DNA from: Perognathus longimembris pacificus
Taxonomy: Eukaryota; Chordata; Mammalia; Rodentia; Heteromyidae
NCBI RefSeq assembly: GCF_023159225.1
Contig: NC_063172.1
Span: 34,518,832 to 34,582,831 of the forward strand
Direction of reading: 5' to 3'
DNA: 64,000 bases
The notes beneath the pieces are model-generated. The model was not told the DNA's origin, made no database searches, and saw only the letters and a program-made list of their open reading frames with translations. The position numbers and the translations under genes were made by a program. Below are positions 55,660 to 64,000 of this stretch, piece by piece. Each line of letters begins with the position of its first letter. Position 1 is the first letter of the stretch.

Positions 55660-55920
55660 GTGGATGGTAAATCACCTCTGTCACTTAGCCTCCAACAGAC
55701 TATTTATCGGTGTAAGGTTTTAAAAGAATGATTGGGAATAGAAATACTTATCTAGACAATTTTGTAAAATGCAAACTTGTGCAAAGACAGAACCAATGAA
55801 AATACTCTCTGTTTCTCAAATACCTATGGTTAAATTCTAGCATGTTGTACTGAATAGGATAGAAGTATTCCCTGGAGAAAAAGGTCAATCTCAAGTTTCA
55901 ATCTCAAGATATTGACTATA
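55660..55920. other. Unique non-coding DNA
   Basis: Nothing recognised. Confidence 0.35.
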
Positions 55921-55924
55921 AGGA

Positions 55925-56145
55925 AGGATAATAATAGTAACATCTCAGTGGAGAGTTGTACAGATTAAATAAAGTAATCTTTATAGAAAATTTAGCAAGA
56001 CTACAATAATGTTACCTACTAATTGTATGAATTTAGACAAGTTATGCAAACACTCCCAAATGCAGTCCTTATTTTACAGGATTGTTATGAAAATTATCAA
56101 ATTTAAGTATGGTTGGCAAATAATAAGCATTCAGTAAATATTATG
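55925..56145 (+). mobile_element. MIR SINE remnants
   Basis: Two pieces in the same orientation. 55925-56005 resembles a MIR 3' half ('aataatagtaacatctcag', 'gtacagattaaataaagta'). 56015-56145 resembles a fuller copy ('aattgtatgaatttagacaa', 'gttatgcaaacactccc', 'aggattgttatgaaaatta', 'ataataagcattcagtaaa'). Confidence 0.6.
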
Positions 56146-56149
56146 CATA

Positions 56150-56974
56150 TGTAATCACCATTTTACATTTAACTATAAATATCGTTATAAGTAATTAAAT
56201 ATGATGGATTTTTTTCTAATCATTACTCAAAGAAGGTAACATTATAAAAAAATTAAAGAATTAATATTATGAGGCCACATGGGAAATACTTCAGAAAAAA
56301 AAATCTCAAAAACTATCTGTTAAATTTCAGTTTTTCTTGAGGTTTACCTCAAAGCTATATACCACAATGGAAATTATCAACCAAACACTATTGTGAACAT
56401 TCCAGTAATATGAATGTGTGAATGTTTCATCAGAACAAAATGACACTGGGACCTACTGAATATGGCTTGAACAATAGCACTGATGATGAAATAGAGCCAC
56501 AAAGGAAAGAGGAAAAGAGGTCACTGTGAGACTTTGATGTTTGTTAATACAGTCCAGGCTGTAAAGAACTCACAGAGCCATATCTGTGTAAGCTCACCGA
56601 ACCCAGCCAAGTTCGCTTGGAGCAATGCCTTAATTACATTCTGATTAGAAAGGCATTGCCTAGAAACAGATACCAAATTAAGTCATTTTTGTTCTTCAGC
56701 AAGTTCCACTAGTACTGCTATGTACAATGTGTATAAATCATGGAAGAAGGGTTAGTCTGTTTTGAAAGTTTCTAAGATGCCTTGTCTTTCTTGTCTTAAC
56801 TAAAAGAGAAAGCTCTTCTTCAAACAAGATTATATATGTCCCATGAAAGTTAGAGCAGGCAGATACACAGCTTCTCAATGGCCTGCCAGGATCAGCATTG
56901 GGATATCCTCAGCAAATATTCTTTCCATCAGGACCATCTTCACTGACATGACCACTGCAGTATCTCAGGAGATA
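56150..56974. other. Unique non-coding DNA
   Basis: Nothing recognised. Confidence 0.35.
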
Positions 56975-57080
56975 AAAGTCCCCTCAATTTGTCTGCCCAG
57001 GCTGGCTTAAATCTTCAATCTTTAGCTCTCAGTTTCTTGAGAAGCTAAACATACAGGCATGAGCCACTGGTGCCTTGCTA
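56975..57080 (-). mobile_element. 7SL-like (composite left) SINE fragment, antisense
   Basis: Complement of the 7SL-like left part: 'tgtctgcccaggctggctt', 'tttagctctcagtttcttg', 'agctaaacatacaggcatg', 'agccactggtgcc'. Confidence 0.65.
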
Positions 57081-57149
57081 ATGTCTAAAACTTCTTTTGC
57101 ATTAAGCCTCACTATATTTCTCTCCAATTCCTTTATTTTTAAAAACCTT

Positions 57150-57225
57150 TGTGGTACTGGGTTTTGAACTCAGGACCACAAGCTTGCTAGGCATTGGTTC
57201 TAGTGCTGAGCCTGACATCAAGCCC
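57150..57225 (-). mobile_element. ID-like SINE fragment
   Basis: Antisense 'gtggtactgggttttgaact' and 'acaagcttgctaggcattgg' are the complement of the box B and mid region of an ID element. Confidence 0.5.
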
Positions 57226-57229
57226 CGCA

Positions 57230-58595
57230 GATATGTGTCTGTTGATCTTGATCACAACTTGGTGCATATTTTGCAGTTTCATCTCCCTAGTGTTTTGATG
57301 ACCCTCCATTTTGGCAAGTGCAGAAATATGTGCAGGCCAAAATCACAGTCATACTTAGTTACTTTCTCTTATATAAAACTCCTTACTTATATAATAAATT
57401 GTGTTGCCTCTAGTTACAAAATGCATTCCAATAAAACCACTTTTGTTCTCCTTCACTTTATTAGTTCTGTTATCAGATTACAAAACAACAATAACAACAT
57501 AGTAACAAGTCTAGTATTTCATTAAATTCTTCTGAAATTTCCTAGAGTAACCTAAGTCATTCATCTAAAACAGAAACCCAAATTTATTTTCCTTGTGTCT
57601 CAAATAGTTTTTTTTCCTGCAAAGTACAATCCAAAATTCTTGCTACCAGTATATATTTACCATAATGTGGCCCTTGACTATCTCTCTGGTGATTTAACTG
57701 TTTGTATAGTGGAGAACTAAAACAGTTATTACTATTACATGTCTATCTACAGCTTAGTTAGTACTTAATTCCTACAGGCTAGAATTTACTGGGATTTATT
57801 GACTAATTACTCTGCTTCTACAGGTACCAGAGGCTAGCTTTAATTTTTCTTTCATAGAAATGATAGCTATATAAGAGAAGGAGCAAAAAAAAAATAAGCA
57901 AGATCTTTTAAGCTCTAGAACTCAGAACTGACATATTGTCATTACCGTGTTCTCCTGGTCAAAGTAAGTAACATGGTTAAATGCAAAGTTGAGGAAATAC
58001 ACTATTCTTTGGAGAAAGGAGCCACAGAACCGCATGAAATAGAACATGGACATGGGAGAAAGAAAGGGTTGTGAACAGTAATATAAGCCATTACCTATTT
58101 AGATCCAATTTCTTAACTTCTTCCTTTTCCTCACTTCCTTTCAAGGTACATATTCTGTCATCAAACGCCCATCTCTGGACTTATAGTTCATTCCACTTAG
58201 GATCCTTTCACCAGCTATTACATAGCTTTCTTCATTTCACTCAGTTCACTGAGTGGTAATGTATCCCATCCTCAAAATTTGCCATAACCTGAAAGTAGCA
58301 AGTTGTAACTATTTGCACACTGTCTGTATTTTGCAAATAAAGTTTTATTCAAATACAACTATACCCACTCATTTGCTTAAAACTTCTTTTGCTTATAATT
58401 ACAGAAATGAGAAATTATGTCAAAAACTAAGCAAGTTGATAAAAGTATTTATTACCTACTCCTTCCCAGAAAAAAGTTTATGAACTCGTACTCCATCACA
58501 TTATTACACCATGCTTGCTGTTTAATTATTAGTCTTAGAAATGTACTAGATATTCAGAATTCTGTCCTCATTTTGTGTGGATGTTACATTCCCAG
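57230..58595. other. Unique non-coding DNA
   Basis: No gene. 57600-57710 weakly resembles an old L2-type repeat. The 124-codon frame at 57151-57525 begins inside the ID-like fragment and is not a gene candidate. Confidence 0.4.
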
Positions 58596-58599
58596 TGAG

Positions 58600-59045
58600 A
58601 CCTCACCCGAAAACCCTAGTCTACCCCTAGATCTCTTTTCCTGCCTTACACATTTCTTTATAGTATGGAAACTATTGACTTCTTCCATACCACCTAACAC
58701 TTTCAACAGTTTATTGCTTATTGTCTGACTTCCCCCATTTTTTTTTTGCCAGTCCTGGGCCATGAACTCAGGGCCTGAGCACTGTTGCTGGCTTCTTTTT
58801 GTTCAAGGCTAGCACTCTACCACTTGAGCCACAGCACCACTTCTGGCTTTTTCTATATATATATATATATGTGGTACTGAGAAATTGAACCCAGGGCTTC
58901 ATGTATACAAGGCAAGCACTCTACCATTAGGCAATATTCCTAGCCCTGTCTGACTCATTTTGCCCAGTGTAAACTCCCCAAAGCAGAGGCCATCTGAAAT
59001 GATTAATTTATCCAGTGGCTACTGTATAAGATGTGCTACACAATT
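58600..59045 (+). mobile_element. L2-like LINE remnant split by a SINE
   Basis: 'tttcttta...tagtatgg', 'accacctaacactttcaac', 'agtttattgcttattgtct' before the SINE, and 'agtgtaaactccccaaagc', 'agaggccatctgaaatg' after it, follow the L2 3' region ('taagctccatgagggcag'). Diverged. Confidence 0.4.
58731..58946 (-). mobile_element. IDL-Geo dimeric SINE, antisense
   Basis: T-run (58738-58747), complement of Geo ('gccagtcctgggccatg'), an AT expansion at the monomer junction (58852-58870, TATATATATATATATA), complement of IDL ending 'gcaatattcctagccc'. Short possible duplication 'tgtctgact' at 58722-58730 and 58947-58955. Older copy. Confidence 0.93.
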
Positions 59046-59049
59046 TTTT

Positions 59050-59888
59050 TGTGTGTGAATGATGATAGCAAAATAAAACTCACTTGGAGGTGTTAAATAA
59101 TAGGAATTAGGAAATTGAATCTAAATATGGTTCTAGATTTTGGATTTGGCCACAAGACTTATGTTGACCAGTAGAGCACGGTAGTGACCATATGTGACCA
59201 ATAATAGTGTGGGTGAGAGAAGTAAAAGTAAAAAAAATGGGCCAATCTGATAAAGAACACTATATGCATGTGTGAAATCACAGTGAAACTCCTTTTAACC
59301 ATTAGCATATACTAAAATAAAATGAATGACAGGAACATACAACAAATTCTGTCTGTGAGTAGGAATTAGCGATGAGGGAGGGTAAGTGGAGAGGCTGATG
59401 GAAGATAAATGTGATGAAAATATTTAATGTACATTTCTGAAAATGTCACAATGAAACTCACTGAGATTGGCTTGGGAAGAACTAGAGAGAAGATAGCAGA
59501 GTGAATGAGGGGTGAGTCTGATCAGGTATACTGCATGAATATATGGGCATTTGTACATTCATTCTTGAAAATAAAAAGTGGGGAAATAATTTTAAATTTT
59601 TGGATGGTTAGACAAATAACATTTAAAATATTAAATTTAAATTCTAAGATTCTGTGAATAAACTGGATGATAAGAGGCCATGTGATAATTTGGGTGCTTC
59701 AGGGATCCTTGAGCAAAGTCCTACATAATGCTCAAGGTGTGCCTATTTTCATCTAATGATGTTTGTCATAGAATAGATGAGCCTAACAGCCTACAGGCCA
59801 GGCATGTCAAGGTGGGTGTGACCTTTTTTGAAAGGCCTGTTGTCTGTCAACATCAAGAGAGAATAACAAAACAGCAATTTTCCCATAT
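59050..59888. other. Unique non-coding DNA
   Basis: Nothing recognised. Confidence 0.35.
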
Positions 59889-59904
59889 AAAGACTCTCAA
59901 ACTA
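59889..59904. repeat. Target-site duplication, left copy
   Basis: 'aaagactctcaaacta', repeated exactly at 60108-60123. Confidence 0.95.
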
Positions 59905-60107
59905 GGGGCTGGAGATATGGCCTAGTGGCAAGAGTGCCTGCCTCGGATACACGAGGCCCTAGGTTCGATTCCCCAGCATCACATATACAGAAAACGGCCA
60001 GAAGCGGCGCTGTGGCTCAAGTGGCAGAGTGCTAGCCTTGAGCGGGAAGAAGCCAGGGACAGTGCTCAGGCCCTGAGTCCAAGGCCCAGGACTGGCAAAA
60101 AAAAAAA
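59905..60107 (+). mobile_element. IDL-Geo dimeric SINE, young subfamily
   Basis: Complete dimer with intact box A and box B and the young-subfamily states ('gcctgcctcggatacacg', 'ccctaggttcg', 'agaagcggcgct', 'gagcgggaagaagc'). Pure A tail and a perfect 16-bp duplication. It differs from the copies at 34457 and 45407 at only a few positions. Confidence 0.97.
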
Positions 60108-60123
60108 AAAGACTCTCAAACTA
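60108..60123. repeat. Target-site duplication, right copy
   Basis: Exact copy of 59889-59904, its first A residues continuous with the SINE tail. Confidence 0.95.
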
Positions 60124-60124
60124 A

Positions 60125-60662
<538 letters not shown>

Positions 60663-60664
60663 CA

Positions 60665-61795
60665 GTTTATTAGAACAAAAAGCTACTGGGTAGGGAATTA
60701 GACAAGAGTCATGTTCTTATAACATGCTGTAGCAGATGCTTCCAGTGATCCCTTGCCCTTAACACTGAGAGATATAGCAATCCAACTTCCAAACAACAGC
60801 ACATGCTCTTCTTTGCCTGAAGGGTTCCTCTTGCTACTGGAGTCTGCTTGGTCACGATTACAGAACAGAAGTATGGGAGATTTAGCAATCCCCAGGAGCA
60901 ACCCATAACTATTGACAGGCAGAAGTTAGTAAACACCCCAGACCTCTCTCTCATCTAGTGCTTTAACTCTGGGATGAATATTTTACATGAACTCTCAGCA
61001 TCTTTCCAATGAGATCAAGCAACTATCACCCTATAGCAGTGACTGGTTTCACAATGTAACAGTCTGGTATTGTTTGTTTTTACTTATTTTTCTTGTTTCT
61101 CCCTACACTCACCAGCAATGGTACAATGGTGCTTTTTTTTTACCTTCTAAATAAATAGTTGCATTCAAATTATGTTATCTAGTTGCCTTCTGGATAAATC
61201 CAAACTAAGAAACATGCTTGTCAATTCATATTTGAGTTATTTACTCTAACTTAAATGTGTGTGATGACCTTATTTTTGTTTTAGATATTATGTGATATTT
61301 CCATTTTTTTTGCAGTAGATTGAAACTTTGGGGAAACATCTAGCATTTACCTTTCTAGTAATATCTTTTTTCTTGTCAGGGATGGTTGTTGTCCTTGTGA
61401 CTTTAAGGAAATAACAAAATATCCCTAGTAAAATATTTTTGAAACTTTTGGTTCTTATATAAAGACCATGTCCTTTATTCTAGCAATCACTGCTTCTATA
61501 TCATAAGTTTGGTGATATAACTTATCTAAGGTTTCACAGGGAGCTGGCTTTGCAAGTGAAATCATAAATTCAAATCAGACACTACTTTAAAATTAATAGT
61601 TTATGATGATTATAAGATTACTATTCTATAGTACCTAATCAAGTACTCTAAATCCTCTCTCTTAGACTTCCTATGTTTTGCCTGTTTGATCAGATTTTTC
61701 CTGTGTATTACTCTGAGAGAGTAGTTCTGAAGAATACAGACAGTAAGGCACTAGCTCCACAACATAGATCAATCTCTTTTTTGGTGACTTCTATC
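60665..61795. other. Unique non-coding DNA
   Basis: Nothing recognised. Confidence 0.35.
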
Positions 61796-62330
61796 ACCAG
61801 AATGACCAGGGATGTTCTTTCCAGGGGAGAGGAAACGTCCTTACTCTCTCTTTCTGCCAATTTCTGCAGCCACCAGCTGTCATGGCCAACACCAAGCTGT
61901 AGCAGAATTAATGATTTGCCTCCTGGGACTGGAGAGAGACTCCTCTTGCCACCCTGAAATGCGGATAGTTGGTGTGTTGGTATATTGTACTTCTTCCTTG
62001 TATCTTGCTCTGTGTCTGTGCTTCTCCAGATACTCCAGCCCACTGACAAGCTCTAAAGCCTGAGGCAGGGATCACCCATAAGGGTAGGGAACCCTTCCTG
62101 AAATCAGAAAGCCTGGACAGCTGCTATGTGTCCTCATCTTGTATCAACCCCCAGGTTGCCTGGGTCTCCTGCAGGGGCCACGGGTGAGCATCATTCAATG
62201 AAGCTCATCACTGTCATGTCTGCCTCATCAGGAGCCTCAGACACTTCCGCACTTGGGATTGACCTCCCTAAGCTCATGAAGATCTGGCTTCCCTGAGGGT
62301 TGGTTCATACCATTTTGAAGTGTCATTATC
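61796..62330. other. Unclassified GC-richer block
   Basis: Clearly higher GC than the flanks but with few CpGs. Overlapping open frames on both strands (83, 94 and 113 codons) have no recognisable domain. It could be an unrecognised LTR or unique DNA. Confidence 0.3.
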
Positions 62331-62959
62331 AGGGCTGTTGAATTAAAAATAGTTTTTGGTTGACAACACTTGGGATAAAAATTATAAGTAAAAGTATGTT
62401 TACCCATTCCAGATACTGCACATCAAAATAGAAAACAAAGCCAAAAATTAAAAAAAAACAATAACTTTTCTAGAATGACTTATATTTGGAAAAATAAAAA
62501 TGAAAAAAGCTAGTTTTTTATTTCATATTACTTGTACTTTTTTACTTTGCTGTGACTGTTTATGTTGGCCTTTTCCTCAGTCTGTGGGTGAGATATGCTG
62601 TATTGTCCTTCCAAAGAACAATTCATCTAGGACCATGGATGCTGCATACATCAGTGAGGCTTTTAAGTGTCTCGTGCATTATGTGGCCCAAATAGCTACC
62701 TTAGAAAAAAAGAAATCCCAATCAATGAAGTTTACATATGGGATTTCTTTAATAGCAAGTCTCCTTTCATATGTTACAACATCACAATCAATGGCACCCC
62801 AAAGCAAGAGGTTTCTCTCATTGCTATATATTTTTATTTCCCTCCAAGCATCAATGCCACATCAACTGTTAATCTGCAAACCCTCATTTAATGTCAGCTT
62901 GCTCACAGTTATGAAAATGCAGGTAATATATTCCTGTTACTAATTGTATTTGAGAAAGT

Positions 62960-63330
62960 GTTATTAATTTCATATATCAAGTTCGTAGTGGCCATCTGTT
63001 CCCTCCGAACTGCTGTGTCTCCCTCCATCTGCCCTGTTTTTCTTCTGCTAATCGAGTGGCAAGGGCTCAGATGATCGGGAAGTTTCTCTCTGACTTTTGA
63101 TTTGTCACTCATCATCAAGCCAGCTGTGCATTTGTAACACACTCCTTCGACGGGTGGTGGTGAATTTAAATCTGTGTCTGCTTTTCTTTCTTTCTTTCTT
63201 TTTTTTTTAATAAAACTTTTTTTTGTCAAAAAATGTTTAAAGGAAGCCAGATTGTATTTTCTACACTGTAAAATGTGCTTTGCTGCCACTAATTTGGCTG
63301 CATCTGCATCTCATGAATATAGATGAAGGT
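62960..63330. promoter_or_regulatory. Candidate conserved non-coding element
   Basis: Unique DNA with CpGs preserved in words such as 'tgctaatcgagtgg', 'gatgatcggg', 'ttcgacggg' and with several AT-rich transcription-factor-like cores (TAATC, ATTTAAAT, TTAATTTC). A T-rich tract (63180-63230) divides it. No repeat family or coding signal. Function is inferred from composition only. Confidence 0.38.
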
Positions 63331-63334
63331 ACAT

Positions 63335-63760
63335 GGCCAGGATATTATTAGGGACTGCAGCAAGCAGGGAAGAATTTTAAATGTGGAAAGATACCATCGT
63401 TTAGATTTCTGAGAACATTAGGAAAAACTAACGTGAAACTGCTGACATTTGCTAGCTTTAAGTTCAAGATGGATTTTTGAATCTTAGCCACAAAGACTTT
63501 TTCTTTGAATATTTTTGCACGTGTGTGGTTGGGTGGGGGAGAAAGGTTAGGAGAAGGATTCTGGGAAGATATTAAGTCACAATATTTTCCTATCAAATTT
63601 CTTCACCTTTATTCCCATAAATCATGGAATTGGTGAACAAGTCATTTGTCTGAGTTAACATCTCATAGCTGAGCAAGTGGAACATAGCACTAGTTGACAT
63701 CCAAACAACTTGGATTTACTCTGTGAGAGAAAAATGTTAAACTTGTAGACTTTTTTGTTG
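63335..63760. other. Unique non-coding DNA
   Basis: Nothing recognised. Confidence 0.35.
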
Positions 63761-63761
63761 T

Positions 63762-63835
63762 TGTTATTTTTGGCAGCTCTGGGATTGAACCTAAGGCCTC
63801 ACACATAGCAGGCAAGTGTTTTACCATTGAGGTAC
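63762..63835 (-). mobile_element. ID-like SINE monomer, antisense
   Basis: Antisense copy: complement of box B ('tgggattgaacctaaggcc'), 'gcaggcaagtgttttacc' and complement of box A/head ('attgaggtacacctcct'), with the T-rich tail (63750-63769) at its 3' side. Confidence 0.75.
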
Positions 63836-64000
63836 ACCTCCTACTCAAGCTTAAAATCTTAAAAGATGAACTGTGGATATAGCTTATTTATTGTTTGTAA
63901 CATGTTGTACATTTTAGTGTCAATAAAATTATAAGCACTAAGTAGTAAAATGTCATTGGCTTCATGATATGAGAAAATAGTCAAGTCATATTCAATGAAC

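Overview
The window is vertebrate, specifically rodent, nuclear DNA: AT-rich, CpG-poor, full of short interspersed repeats and (CA)n/(GATA)n/(GAA)n microsatellites, and with no long open reading frame that looks like a host gene. The most diagnostic element is a dimeric SINE of about 200 bp present in ten copies. Its left half resembles tRNA-Ala/ID elements (box A 'tagtggcaagag', box B 'ggttcgattcc'). Its right half begins 'ggccagaagtggcgctgtggctcaagtgg'-like and ends '..cccaggactggcc' plus poly(A). This matches the IDL-Geo SINE, which is described as restricted to Geomyoidea, so a kangaroo rat, pocket mouse or pocket gopher is the best guess.

Layout. 1-8 kb: mostly unique AT-rich DNA with old ID-like, composite and MIR fragments. 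8-11 kb: an ancient repeat, two composite (7SL-like plus tRNA-like) SINEs and an L1 tail. 12.5 and 16-16.7 kb: old MaLR-type LTR remnants. 14 kb: an IDL-Geo SINE with a 13-bp target-site duplication (TSD). 17.5-24 kb: L1 3' ends, including a twin-primed (5'-inverted) L1 with a 12-bp TSD at 20.77-21.66 kb, two IDL-Geo copies, B1, L2 and MIR fragments. 24-29 kb: largely unique. 29.35-30.0 kb: an MLT1-like LTR split by an L1 3' end with a perfect 16-bp TSD. 30-34.1 kb: free of recognisable transposons, with a striking CpG-dense block at 32.82-33.26 kb. 34.15-34.71 kb: a (GAG)n/(GAA)n polypurine tract containing a young SINE. 34.9-35.5 kb: an antisense L1 ORF2 C-terminal fragment. 38-40 kb: tandem SINE and L1 tails. 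40-45 kb: mostly unique. 45.1-45.7 kb: two same-orientation IDL-Geo copies. 46-52 kb: microsatellites, MIR, an L1 3' end, and a conserved-looking unique block at 51.3-51.6 kb. 53.8-61 kb: microsatellites and three more IDL-Geo copies, one nested in an older B1-like SINE. 62.9-63.3 kb: another unique block that looks like a conserved non-coding element.

I see no host protein-coding gene, no functional RNA gene, no CRISPR array and no operon. The window reads as a gene desert or a long intron whose functional content, if any, is non-coding regulatory DNA. Its recoverable history is one of nested retrotransposition: MIR, L2 and MaLR LTRs first, then B1/ID-like and composite SINEs and L1, then IDL-Geo. 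Three IDL-Geo copies share a set of diagnostic changes and look like a recent subfamily. Repeat family names are from recognition of consensus features by eye, without alignment software.
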